Assembly (NCBI GenBank): GCA_032622095.1
Contig: CP136068.1
Coordinates: forward strand, 184,886,796 to 184,950,795
Direction of reading: 5' to 3'
Length of the DNA stretch: 64,000 nucleotides
Source: Siphonodentalium dalli
Lineage: Eukaryota; Mollusca; Scaphopoda; Gadilida; Siphonodentaliidae
Part shown: piece after piece, positions 42,201 through 49,194 of the stretch
Layout of the letters: every line of letters begins with the position of its first letter
How positions within the stretch are numbered: position 1 is the first letter of the stretch
Made by a program: the position numbers and the translations under genes
The notes under the pieces: model-generated
Seen by the model: only the letters and a program-made list of their open reading frames with translations
Databases searched by the model: none
Told to the model about the DNA's origin: nothing

Positions 42201-44721
42201 AGGAACAAACAACCATGATGAGACGGCAGAACAGATTGTTGAGGGACTCATTGAAATTGTGACGGCGATTCATTTGAGACAAAAATCCGCTTCTGTGATT
42301 GTTTTGGTGAGTATTAATAACTCATTCAGGCTTCTCAACAATACCGGTACCGTTACTCAAACCATCGGTACTTTGACAATTTACACTGAATGTTGCGTAC
42401 CGCTGGTACACGGTACTAGGTGGTACTCAATTTAGTAGACTGTATATGTCTTTATAAGCGATGGATAACTTTCATTTATTTATGGCATTACTGTATAGTT
42501 GCATGACTCGCATAGGTTGCAACTTGCCCCGGCGAAAATGGATGTTGCAAATTTTTCACTTATTGTCCCCCGAAAAATTAATTTTCGGGGACTATAGAAA
42601 TGGGTTCTGTCCGTTCGTCCGTCTGTCCGTTTAGCCGTTCGTTGCACCATCCGTCCGTCCATCACATTTTGAGTACCTTCATGGACTAATGCTGTTTTGG
42701 GGAATATTTTTCATTTTTGGCCGCCATCTTGGACGCCATCTTGAATCCTGAATTTTTCCCAAGGTGGATTTTGGATATGTTATTCCCGATACTTTTCCAC
42801 ACAAAATGGTACCAAAACCAGCTTTATAACAATTTTTTCTAGGTTCAACCTCCCGACGACCACACTATAAAGGTTTATGATAGGGTCCTGCGAATTGGAG
42901 ATTTTGATCGAATCGAATATCGAATCGAGTCGACGAAATCGAATCAAATATCGAATCGAATATCGAATCGATTATCGAATCGAATCATACCTGTGTGTTG
43001 CATTCTCAAATATGCATTTAATGTCAATGATTATACGATTTGTGAAACGTTCTATGAACTTCCATGAAGTTCCATAACAACTTATGTGGCGATCAACAGT
43101 CGTTCCTGATACTATTAACTTCAATTGAGAATTGTCGAGAGAAAAAAACATTAAAACGTCCATGTTGTCGTCACGACGATTAAATATATAACCACTAAAC
43201 GGATTATCGGAATTAAAATCACGCGCAATTTTTAGAGTTTGCATGTACATGCACAATTGCAAATCGATGTTATAAACTTGAAGATGCAACAACAGTCGCA
43301 GGGTACTGCGTAGCCTGTTTATGTAGTGCTGGAAATTCTGGAATGCTTAGATGGGTCGTTGTCCCAGACGCTTGCGATTTATATACCATGTTGCATTCAT
43401 CACACGTGTAAGTTCCAGCACTGCATGCAGCTTTTATCATGTTTAAAATAAACATGAGAACAGACGACAAATTGTCAAGTTTCAAGGAACGCTCCGAAAC
43501 TGAAAGTCAACTTCAAACGAAAACACCGCCCATGTACAGTTTTCAACGCCTGGAACACGTGATGTTTGCATTCTCAGCGATATTACATAACGCGGAATCT
43601 GAGACGTATAGTCGTCGGATAACGCTAGCGGTTTTATTTTGTTGATTTTTTATTTTGTACAATATTTAAAAACATAATGCTGACAGTGAAATATTCAGAA
43701 ATAAACATGCTTATATTGTACAGGATCGGCATGGCCAAATAGGCTGTCTTCCTGCCGCCCCTGTTTGGAATGAAACTTAAATAGTAAATGGTTACCATGT
43801 TCAAAGCTAGAATTCAGATGCATTTAGTCGTCCTATAGTGTATAATTACTGGCTATACTTATATTTAATATCATGCGAACTTTCGCGATGTGCATATATT
43901 CATAATTTTGGGGAATAATATGGCATAGAAACAGCTAAGATCGACGTGTGTACTTGTCCGTAAACAGCCTACTTTTTTGTCAGTGCATATTCAAAATTTT
44001 GAGTTGGAAATTTCGAATCGAATTCGAATCGAATTTGACTTTCGAATCAAATCTCGAATCGAATATCGAATATTCGCAGGACCCTAGTTTATGAGGAATT
44101 TAAGTTTTCCACATTTCCCCAAGTAATTTCATATGATTGTATATGTCAAGAGTTTCCATTATAAAATAAATTGCAAGTTTCTTGACACACTCTCTCGAAT
44201 TATGCAAAAATCAGGTTTATACAGATTTTTTTTTTGCCTGATTGATGTGAATTTTTCGTGATTTTTGTCTTCTGCTGATGTTTTTTAACCATTATTTAAA
44301 TGACCTTGCCCATTTCTGAATTTTCACCGCGGGGGAATCCCAGCACCGGTGAAGCAACCTCTTGTTAATTATATTCCCTTTATTTCTTCCTCAGGGCCTC
44401 CCTCCAAGAGGAGAGAATCCAAATCCTCTACGGAAGAAAATCGCTGCAATAAATTCAGGCCTCGAAAAACATCTCAAATCCTACAATTTCGCCGTGTACC
44501 TCGCAACAGATCCGGCTCTCTACATAAACGAGAACACAAAACGTATAAGTTACAAGGATATGTATGACTATCTGCATCTCACTCCGGCCGGCTACCAGAA
44601 AATTTGTGACCCGCTGCTGGAAGAGATTCAAAGTAGCCTACAAACATTCGTCAAAGTCGAAAACACGTCAATGACAATGGTTTCTTCTGTTTCTGATCTC
44701 GAAGCAGAAGGTGAAAGTTGA
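36202..44721 (+). CDS. PAFAH1B2: PAF acetylhydrolase 1B catalytic subunit-like gene (alpha2/alpha1), four 3' exons; N-terminal exon outside the window
   Basis: Joining 36202-36291, 37452-37568, 42184-42306 and 44395-44721 gives 218 codons plus TGA. The product matches the catalytic subunits of the type I (brain) platelet-activating-factor acetylhydrolase, cytosolic SGNH-fold esterases that remove the sn-2 acetyl group of PAF and associate with LIS1 in vertebrates. Visible landmarks are the FIGDS nucleophile block (Ser at 36262-36264), NFGIGGD (oxyanion glycine), GTNNH (oxyanion asparagine), LPPRGENPNPLR, and DYLH with the catalytic Asp (44566-44568) and His (44575-44577). The human proteins are about 230 residues, so only about 25 N-terminal residues plus the start codon are missing. 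All introns are phase 0 with GT/AG ends and no frame is broken, so the gene looks functional. After the DYLH block the C-terminal tail is long and serine/acidic-rich. Whether it is the alpha1 or alpha2 orthologue cannot be decided from this sequence, so the symbol marks the family only. Confidence 0.93.
36284..36600. repeat. 54-bp repeat that triplicates the exon end and 5' splice site
   Basis: The last 8 bases of the exon plus the donor and the start of the intron (GAACAGAGGTGAGAGCATAT and on to TTTATTATACCTCCGCA) recur at 36338 and 36538. Each copy carries CAGAG|GTGAGAGC, an apparently usable donor. Copy 2 is split by the MITE at 36374-36515. Copy 3 differs in its middle (CTTGTAAACCGG). The two downstream copies lack the upstream exon sequence and are decoy donors. 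Confidence 0.93.
36374..36515. mobile_element. TA-flanked MITE (mariner-type), copy 1
   Basis: This 142-bp element is flanked by TA on both sides (36372-36373 and 36516-36517). Its imperfect inverted ends are CAGTCATGCCCTAAATAATC and GATTAGTTAGGGAATCACTG. It shares an interior (AGGATTTAGTCGGAAATATG) with the copy at 46145-46306. Removing it restores a 54-bp repeat unit, which proves insertion after the triplication. TA duplication is typical of Tc1/mariner-mobilised elements. There is no coding capacity. Confidence 0.9.
36601..37451. other. Intron between first and second visible PAFAH1B exons
   Basis: This is non-coding intronic sequence. At 36635-36678 short CGATTCGATTCGAAT repeats followed by CAATCGCAGGGCCCTA resemble the end of the hAT-type element at 42881-44086, possibly a decayed end. 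At about 36987-37045 the order CTGGTGCAGC, GATCCTGTGCCAGTGCATTC matches one end of the piggyBac-type hairpin MITEs found downstream. Nothing else is recognised. Confidence 0.6.
37452..37568 (+). CDS. PAFAH1B2: PAFAH1B-like, second visible exon (39 codons, oxyanion Gly)
   Basis: The acceptor is TTTATTTCTCTACAG and the donor is CCCAAG|GTCAGTG. The exon encodes LWTKMFEPLHCLNFGIGGDK through ENGEFDCMEPK, colinear with the vertebrate segment ending KPK. The second glycine of GIGGD sits 27 residues after the nucleophile Ser, the same spacing as Ser47-Gly74 in mammalian alpha1. Confidence 0.95.
37569..38345. other. Intronic sequence, no feature recognised
   Basis: AT-rich intron between the second and third visible exons. 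I see no coding frame of note, no inverted-repeat element and no tandem array in this part. Confidence 0.6.
38350..38481. mobile_element. Foldback (hairpin) element
   Basis: Two inverted arms surround a short loop near 38410-38420. The left arm has AGAATCTACAACTTGTCCCC, AGCGGAATTTACAAAACTCG and AGTAAATT. The right arm has the reverse complement, ending CATCCCAGTTTATAGC-type sequence and GTTGTAGATTCT when read inverted. The arms are about 60 bp with a few mismatches. It directly abuts the next MITE. Confidence 0.8.
38484..38940 (-). mobile_element. GTGACCC-type hairpin MITE, copy 1
   Basis: This 457-bp element has long terminal inverted repeats. It starts TTGACCCGCCATATCAAATC (consensus GTGACCC) and ends GATATGGCGGGTCAC. 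It is flanked by ATAT on both sides (38480-38483 and 38941-38944). Each end holds a second palindrome (CCAATGCATTCTCTTATATA with GCGAG and the inverse). The asymmetric core, with GCCCCACACATATATAGAAG, is inverted relative to the copies at 40337 and 44740, hence the minus assignment. No coding capacity. The superfamily is unassigned. Confidence 0.9.
38941..39490. other. Intronic sequence with a short direct duplication
   Basis: Non-coding intron. A segment of about 50 bp containing TTCAAAAACATTA, TCAATTAATAAATACACATG and CAATTCACAAAC is present twice in tandem (about 39277-39375). A 121-codon open frame covers part of this stretch, but it has no recognisable family and runs through the duplication, so I do not call it a gene. 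Confidence 0.6.
39491..39635. mobile_element. Fragment of the CAGCAGGG-ended MITE
   Basis: The stretch shares GAACGGAAAGTACACCGCGG-like, CCCAACTATAGTTAGCCGG and TTGTTTTGTCCAGCAGGG with the right half of the complete element at 41645-42014. It keeps the right terminus, followed by TA, and lacks the left terminus. Confidence 0.8.
39690..40320. repeat. Dispersed repeat with ATCACCAAAC motifs (unclassified)
   Basis: TGTCCGTGTGTCTGTGTCTG is followed by repeated phrases of the type CACACCCTACAGGTC, CTCATCCGATCGTCACCAAAC and ATGGATCTTCGGTGTCGGAGCC, with decayed internal duplications at about 150-bp steps. The pattern resembles widely dispersed invertebrate repeats, but no coding remnant is visible. 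Class and limits are uncertain. Confidence 0.55.
40337..40774 (+). mobile_element. GTGACCC-type hairpin MITE, copy 2
   Basis: This 438-bp element has GTGACCCGCCATATCAAATC and GATATGGCGGGTCAC ends. It is flanked by ATAT on both sides (40333-40336 and 40775-40778). Its left inner hairpin is truncated (one arm of the CTTATATATGCGAG palindrome is lost). The core matches copies at 38484 (inverted) and 44740. Confidence 0.9.
40949..41094. repeat. TTGATTTAATATCAA minisatellite, about 7 copies
   Basis: CAGTTGATTTAATATCAATAA repeats with unit lengths of about 20-24 bp. Each unit holds the near-palindrome TTGATTTAATATCAA. The array runs directly into the hairpin element at 41095. Confidence 0.9.
41095..41182. 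mobile_element. GAATGAGGTCCCC hairpin element, copy 1
   Basis: ATGAGGTCCCCAGAGTGTGA is mirrored by TTCACCCTCTGGGAACCTCA, so the 88 bp fold into one hairpin. At least six relatives lie at about 46969, 47159, 47775, 47882, 55028 and 63107. No TSD is clear. Confidence 0.85.
41454..42183. repeat. 30-bp minisatellite whose last unit is the exon acceptor
   Basis: About 12 units of 30 bp (GTAATACATACATATCTCCC then TGTTTGGTGT) lie at 41454-41644 and 42015-42183, interrupted by a 370-bp MITE. The final unit reads CATATCTCCCTGTTTAG|GTGGTGG: its pyrimidine tract and AG are the 3' splice site of the exon at 42184. One internal unit, near 42060, also reads CTGTTTAGTGTG, giving a decoy AG. Because 30 is a multiple of 3, both strands stay open through the array, so the long frames here are by-products, not genes. 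Confidence 0.95.
41645..42014. mobile_element. CAGCAGGG-ended MITE inserted in the 30-bp minisatellite
   Basis: This 370-bp element has inverted termini CCCCGCTGGACAAAACAAGT and ACTTGTTTTGTCCAGCAGGG. It is flanked by TA on both sides (41643-41644 and 42015-42016). Removing it plus one TA rejoins a perfect 30-bp unit (GTAATACA-TA-CATATCTCCC), so the TA target-site duplication is certain. The interior is rich in CACTGCGG/CCGCGGTG inverted motifs and has no coding capacity. The TA duplication suggests mobilisation by a Tc1/mariner-type transposase. Confidence 0.94.
42184..42306 (+). CDS. PAFAH1B2: PAFAH1B-like, third visible exon (41 codons, oxyanion Asn)
   Basis: The acceptor is CTCCCTGTTTAG and the donor is GTTTTG|GTGAGTA. 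The exon encodes VVVLMAGTNNHDETAEQIVE through RQKSASVIVL, colinear with the vertebrate segment VIVVWVGTNNH to KIIVL. The first Asn of TNN is 57 residues after the nucleophile Ser, as in mammalian alpha1. The exon starts immediately after a 30-bp minisatellite. Confidence 0.95.
42540..42872. repeat. Dispersed repeat with GTCCCCCGAAAA palindromic head
   Basis: It begins with the near-palindrome TTGTCCCCCGAAAAATTAAT/TTTTCGGGGAC. TCTGTCCGTTCGTCCGTCTG-type runs and TTGGCCGCCATCTTGG follow. The same head, inverted, ends the repeat at 62330-62925. The hAT-type element at 42881 was inserted into it, and related sequence continues after 44095. Confidence 0.6.
42881..44086 (-). mobile_element. hAT-type DNA transposon, internally deleted
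   Basis: The terminal inverted repeats are TAGGGTCCTGCGAAT and ATTCGCAGGACCCTA. They are flanked by an 8-bp direct repeat GTTTATGA (42873-42880 and 44087-44094), the target duplication length of hAT elements. Both ends carry subterminal runs of CGAATCGAATATCGAATC, likely transposase-binding repeats. At 1206 bp it is too short for a transposase. A decayed BED-like zinc finger is readable on the minus strand near 43404-43330, so it is probably a deletion derivative of an autonomous element. It sits in the last intron of the PAFAH1B-like gene. Confidence 0.9.
43270..43485 (-). pseudogene. BED-type zinc-finger remnant of a hAT transposase
   Basis: The 71-codon minus-strand frame contains YTCDECNMVYKSQASGTTTH (Cys at 43404-43402, next Cys three codons on). 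This fits the C-x2-C ... GTTTHL part of a BED zinc finger, the usual N-terminal DNA-binding domain of hAT transposases. After THLS the expected Lys-His step is found in another frame, which indicates a small indel. It lies wholly inside the hAT-type element. The match is to the family pattern, from reading only. Confidence 0.6.
44395..44721 (+). CDS. PAFAH1B2: PAFAH1B-like, last exon (108 codons plus stop, catalytic Asp/His)
   Basis: The acceptor is TATTTCTTCCTCAG. The exon encodes GLPPRGENPNPLRKK, then a divergent stretch, then SYKDMYDYLHLTPAGYQKIC, and ends EAEGES with TGA at 44719-44721. DYLH supplies the Asp and His of the triad in the D-x-x-H spacing of the family. The acidic/serine-rich tail is of the kind that varies between orthologues. 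Only 18 bp separate the stop from a MITE at 44740, so the 3' UTR probably contains that element. Confidence 0.95.
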   Translation, partial: GLPPRGENPNPLRKKIAAINSGLEKHLKSYNFAVYLATDPALYINENTKRISYKDMYDYLHLTPAGYQKICDPLLEEIQSSLQTFVKVENTSMTMVSSVSDLEAEGES

Positions 44722-44739
44722 GCCGTTTCTTCTTAATTA

Positions 44740-45196
44740 GTGACCCGCCATATCAAATCCAGTCGTAAGTCGGGATTTTTTTACCCTGTGCCAATGCATT
44801 CTCTTATATATGCGAGTCGACCATAGGTCGCCTCGCAATATATAAGAGAATGCATTGGCCTAACAATTTTTTACAATTTTAATAATGTTTTCTTGTATTC
44901 TTTAACAATTTTATAATTTTACCCATACAGAGCCCCAGACAAACATGAGCAGACGACACTCTTCTATATGCTTCTATATATGTGTGGGGCTCCCTGCAGG
45001 GTAATGGATGTTTTTTATTTTATGTCCTAAAAATTTTAAGAAACATTTATTTAAAAAAAATGATAAAAAATTGTTAGGCCAATGCATTCTCTTATATATG
45101 CGAGGCGACCTATGGTCGACTCGCATATATAAGAGAATGCATTGGCACAGGGTAAAAAAATCGCGACTTACGACTGGATTTGATATGGCGGGTCAC
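44740..45196 (+). mobile_element. GTGACCC-type hairpin MITE, copy 3 (in the likely 3' UTR)
   Basis: This 457-bp element has GTGACCCGCCATATCAAATC and GATATGGCGGGTCAC ends. Its flanks are ATTA and ATTT, a less perfect duplication than in copies 1 and 2. It keeps both inner hairpins. It starts 18 bp after the PAFAH1B stop codon. I found no AATAAA before or inside it; a weak ATTAAA lies at 45256-45261. Confidence 0.88.
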
Positions 45197-45285
45197 ATTT
45201 GTGATTAATTTATGTTTTTATGATGCTTCCATTGAGCTGAATGAGTTGGTGCAGCATTAAAGTCAGTGTTTATCATACATGTAGC

Positions 45286-46112
45286 TTAACCCTTTCATGA
45301 CGGGAGCTGCGCTGGTGCAGCATTAAAGACCCTGTGCCAGAGTTTTCTCTTATATATGTTGGTCTCCAATAGGGAGCCTCGCATATATAAGAGAATGCAT
45401 TGGCTTACAAGGTTAAGGTAAATATTGTTAGGCCAATGTATTTTCTTATATATGCGAGGCTCCCTATTGGAGACTCACATATATAAGAGAATGCATTGGC
45501 TTACAAGGTTAAGGTAAATATTGTTAGGCCAATGTATTCTCTTATATATGCGAGGCTCCCTATGGGAGACTCACATATATAAGAGAATGCATTGGCTTAC
45601 AAGGTTAAGGTAAATATTGTTAGGCCAATGTATTCTCTTATATATGCGAGGCTCCCTATGGGAGACTCACATATATAAGAGAATGCATTGGCTTACAAGG
45701 TTAAGGTAAATATTGTTAGGCCTATGTATTCTCTTATATATGCGAGGCTCCCTATGGGAGACTCACATATATAAGAGAATGCATTGGCTTACAAGGTTAA
45801 GGTAAATATTGTTAGGCCAATGTATTCTCATATATATATGCGAGACTCACATATATAAGAGAATGCATTGGCTTACAAGGTTAAGGTAAATATTGTTAGG
45901 CCAATGTATTCTCTTATATATGCGAGGCTCCCTATGCGAGACTCGCATATATAAGAAAATGCATTGGCTTACAAGGTTAAGGTAAATATTGTTAGGCCAA
46001 TGTATTTTCTTATATATGTGAGGCTCCCTATGCGAGACTCGCATATATAAGAGAATGCATTGGCACAGGGTTTTCTCACAATATCAGGAAGCTCCAGTCA
46101 TGAAAGGGTTAA
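45286..46112. mobile_element. piggyBac-type MITE containing a 96-bp hairpin tandem array
   Basis: TTAA precedes CCCTTTCATGAC at the left, and GTCATGAAAGGG precedes TTAA at the right. TTAA targets with CCYT-type termini are the piggyBac signature. The interior is about 7 tandem 96-bp units (TTAGGCC at 45428, 45524, 45620, 45716, 45812, 45896, 45992; one unit lacks 12 bp). Every unit is itself a hairpin: CTCTTATATATGCGAGGCTC pairs with its inverse. The neighbouring units are joined by CTTACAAGGTTAAGGTAAAT. No coding capacity. Confidence 0.88.
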
Positions 46113-46144
46113 GTTTCCCAATATGGGCCGCAGCGTTCATTGTA

Positions 46145-46306
46145 CAGTAATGCTCTAATTAATCGACCTCTTAACCACAGCAAAATTATGGGTAACTTTT
46201 CAGGATTTAGTCGGAAATATGGATTGTTGCCATTCATCGGAAAGCTCTGAAAAGTTACCCATAATTCTGCTGTGGTTAAAGGAGTCGATTAATTAGGGCA
46301 TTACTG
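46145..46306. mobile_element. TA-flanked MITE (mariner-type), copy 2
   Basis: This 162-bp element is flanked by TA (46143-46144 and 46307-46308). It has inverted ends CAGTAATGCTCTAATTAATC and GATTAATTAGGGCATTACTG. Inner arms CCACAGCAAAATTATGGGTA and the inverse follow. It is the fuller relative of the element at 36374-36515. Confidence 0.9.
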
Positions 46307-46544
46307 TAGCTTAACATTAGCAGTTAGACTCTCGAGGGCTGCTGTTTTGCCCGTAGCTTGAGGTTTAGTTTGAAGCTGTCAGCCACGGTATTTAACGTTG
46401 CTTAAGGTGCACAATTTGGTTTCTGATGGCCGCAGAGCTTATTGTAGCTTTTAAGTCCACAGTTTGGCATGTGTTCCAGTGCTGATCATGACTTAAGTTC
46501 CACGTCCGAATTCTGAAGTTTTCATCATAGCTGAAGAATGATCA

Positions 46545-46880
46545 CATGTACTTGATGGGAGTGCCTAGCTACGCGGATGTCATGTTTATGTGTCTGATTC
46601 GTCATGATGAGCATGTCTAGCTATGCAGATGTCGTGTTTGTGTGTGTGATTTGTCATGATAGAAGTGCCCAGCTACGCGGATGTCATATTTATGCGGCTA
46701 TGTCAGCATGATGGAAGTGTTTAGCTACGCGGATGTTGTGTTTGTGCGACTAACTGGACATGATGGGAGTGCCTAGCTATTCGGATGTCGTGTTTGTGCA
46801 ACTGACTTGGTATAGTGGGAGTGCCAAGCTACGCGGATGTCGTGTTTGTGCGGCTGACTCGGCACAATGGAGATCTGATG
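46545..46880. repeat. Degenerate tandem repeat of about 60 bp, six copies
   Basis: The phrase AGTGCCTAGCTACGCGGATG-TCATGTTT, then TGTGCGGCTGACTCGGCA-like sequence, recurs six times with 10-20 percent divergence. It contains stop codons and is not obviously coding. Confidence 0.85.
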
Positions 46881-46964
46881 GCGACAGTCATGTGGTTTAA
46901 CCCTTCCCAGAATTCATGTTAGCCAATATTGACTGTTAACTCTATACTAAATGGATTCTCCCAT

Positions 46965-47252
46965 GCAAGCCAGAGGGTGAATAGTGTGCTATTCTATACA
47001 GTGGGCTAGCATCACCAAATTCACCCTCTTGGGACCTCATGCTGCATGGGCGCATCTGCTATGGGAGATATAGACTCAGATTAAAATTTCCAAATGGTGA
47101 ATATTGTGATGTACACCCATTGGGAACAAGCCTGAGTTTATTGTGCCTGTCATTTGCAGAATGAGGTCCCCAGAGAGTGAATTTAGTGACGCTATCCCGC
47201 ACAGCAGGCTAGCATACCCAAATTCATCCTCTTGGGACCTCATTCAGCATGG
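46965..47252. mobile_element. Two GAATGAGGTCCCC hairpin elements
   Basis: Copies at about 46969-47045 and 47159-47252 carry CAGAGGGTGAATAGTG or CCAGAGAGTGAATTTAGTGA, mirrored by AAATTCACCCTCTTGGGACC or AAATTCATCCTCTTGGGACC. Both are followed by the same downstream phrase (CATCTGCTA, GGGAGATATAGACTCAGATT or a variant), so the mobile or duplicated unit is larger than the hairpin. Confidence 0.75.
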
Positions 47253-47318
47253 CCTCATCTGCTACGGGTGACACACACTCAGAATGAAGTTCCCAAATGG
47301 TGAATATAACAAAAGTTG

Positions 47319-47414
47319 CAGCGTGAGTAAATCAATAGTGATATAACATAGGCTTCTATAAACATACAGCGTGATTAAATCAATAGTGATATAACATAGG
47401 CTTCTATAAACATA
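47319..47414. repeat. 48-bp direct tandem duplication
   Basis: CAGCGTGAGTAAATCAATAG through CTATAAACATA (47319-47366) is repeated at 47367-47414 with one visible difference (GAGT versus GATT). Confidence 0.92.
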
Positions 47415-47746
47415 ATTTGTTGCTGGAAATGCTGAATACATTTGTATTCCAAAATATTGATGCATGATACTTGTATGAATAGTCGCATAATAAGGCCCAA
47501 GAAAGCTAAATTTGTGGCTGGGGTTCCCAAACAAATCTATTTTAACCTTAAAGATAATATATTTTGCAGAAAAAAAAATTCTTCAATTTTTTGAGAAATC
47601 ACACATTATTTTGTACAAAGTGATGAACACCAGAGAATGTACCAGAGACTTATCACTCAGTTTGTTTAGCTTTTAATGATAGTTAGATACACAATCCTGT
47701 ATCTTTCAGGGACCAGCCTAGAGGGCGACTTGGGAGATATCATCTC

Positions 47747-48000
47747 CAAGCCTTGAATTAGTGTGTCTGTCATTTGCAGAATGAGGTCCCCAGAGGGTGA
47801 ATTTAGTGATGCTACCCCGCATAGTGGGCTAGCATCACCAAATTCACCCTCTGGGGACCTCATTCTGCTGAGGTGTAAACAGAATGAGGTCCTCAGATGG
47901 TGAATTTGGTGATGCTAGCCCGCTATGCGTGGTAGCATCACTAAATTCACCCTCTGGGGACCTCATTCTGCAAATGACAGACACACTATTTCAAGGCTTG
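47747..48000. mobile_element. Composite GAATGAGGTCCCC foldback element
   Basis: The outer inverted ends are CAAGCCTTGAATTAGTGTGT and ACACACTATTTCAAGGCTTG. They enclose two GAATGAGGTCCCC hairpins head to tail (about 47779-47869 and 47883-47978). This is the most complete form of the family and shows that GTGTGTCTGTCATTTGCAGA belongs to the terminal repeat. The fragment at 63107-63172 carries the same CACACTATTACAAGGCTTGA end. Confidence 0.85.
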
Positions 48001-48364
48001 AATGTAACCTAGCCAAACATTTACACATTTACACAAGTAGTCATGCTAATTTGCTATGATGCATGTGGGTCCTGCTGAATGATGCTGGTAGGGCGAACTG
48101 ATGCCGTTAAGAAAAAGTACTGTAATTTGTTCTAAATTTGTCATTTTCATGGTACTTGGCTTTAAATCTGAGTTGATTTTAGAAATAGCCAGCTTCTGTA
48201 TGAAAGATTCAAGAACATGTATATTTTTGAAAAAGATATGAAATACTAATCTTGAATATATTTGATTTGCAACCAATACAACCAGTATTAAAATATTTCC
48301 CAATATATATGTTTTTGAATGGCTTTTCCTCGATAAACAAACTCTAAAATATTACGTACTTTTA
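48001..48364. other. No feature recognised
   Basis: AT-rich sequence between a foldback element and the LINE remnant. Possibly it is the 5' continuation of the decayed LINE, but I cannot read a family motif in it. Confidence 0.5.
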
Positions 48365-48961
48365 ACACAGCTTCCATCAAACAGATTACTAAAAGAAGTG
48401 TATGAGTTGGATAAAGATTTGTTTTGAAGATGGGCATAAATCTTGGCAACAAGCTCTGAACAAAATCACCACCCATTTCAATATAGATCTTGCATCTTTG
48501 AGCATGAATGGTATTGAGGAACAAATTTATCAATTTCATGAAAAAGAAGTTAATGGGCAAATAAGTCATCTTACACAAATGGTAGAAGATAATAAGCTTT
48601 TGTTATATAGTAACATTTATCAGAGTTTTAATTTACAATGTTATCTCAAATTTAGAATATCCAAAAATCTCACAAAATTCCTAACATCATTAAGGCTGAG
48701 TGCTCATAGACTGGCCATATAAACTGAAAGCATGAAAAGACCAAAACCTGATAGGAAAGATAGGAAATGCTCATTTTGTAACATTATTTTGTCAGAAACA
48801 CACTAAACATAGAGCACCCCTTTTGAATAAGCTGGGATTAACCAGATTTGATTTTTCTTCAGGATCAAAGGATGCAGGTCGAACAATTAAAAGAATTTTA
48901 AATCCGAATAATGCAAAAGATACGAAGTTGATATGTGAATTCATAAAAGTATGTATGGAAT
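48365..48961 (+). pseudogene. Decayed non-LTR retrotransposon, C-terminal end of the reverse-transcriptase ORF
   Basis: Frames read in order give LPSNRLLKEVYELDKDLF, then after a frameshift EDGHKSWQQALNKI, a 106-codon open segment ending SLRLSAHRLAI, then past a stop RPKPDRKDRKCSFCN (a C-x2-C step followed by a His), and finally GRTIKRILNPNNAKDTKLIC ending CME and TGA (48959-48961). The order (R-x-S-A-H-x-L-x-I, Cys-x2-Cys, terminal helix) is that of the C-terminal zinc-knuckle region downstream of RT in many invertebrate LINE ORFs. Two in-frame stops and at least one frameshift make it dead. The RT catalytic domain is not present. The family call is from pattern only; the clade is unknown. 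Confidence 0.55.
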
Positions 48962-49194
48962 GAGATAACCTACCTACTCCTCAATACCATCAATTCAAGG
49001 AAAAACACTTTTATTTTATTTTCTTCAACAAACGCATACATGTAACAATTGTTTCTTATTGTTTTGTTTTTGTAATATATGTTTATTTATGTTATAGCAG
49101 AAACCAAAATTCATTGGTAAAAAAACTTGAAACTGGAAACTTGATATGTTCAGATTACCCAAACACTATGAAAATGACAACTTAAAAAAAAATA

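Noticed and set aside
41400-42282. Long open frames on both strands with Cys- or Tyr-rich 10-residue repeats
   Set aside because: They are by-products of a 30-bp tandem repeat, which stays open because 30 is divisible by 3. The frames are out of register with the genuine exon at 42184 and pass through a MITE.
42600-42665. TCCGTCCGTCCGTCTGTCCG-type run as a telomere- or simple-repeat-type landmark
   Set aside because: It is a short, imperfect run that belongs to the head of a dispersed repeat, with a counterpart near 62850.
45008-45208. 66-codon frame (and a similar one at 40586-40888) with Lys-rich start
   Set aside because: Both lie wholly within copies of the GTGACCC-type MITE and differ by indels between copies.
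48288-48578. 96-codon minus-strand frame
   Set aside because: It is antisense to the plus-strand LINE remnant, whose reading in several frames gives a better explanation.
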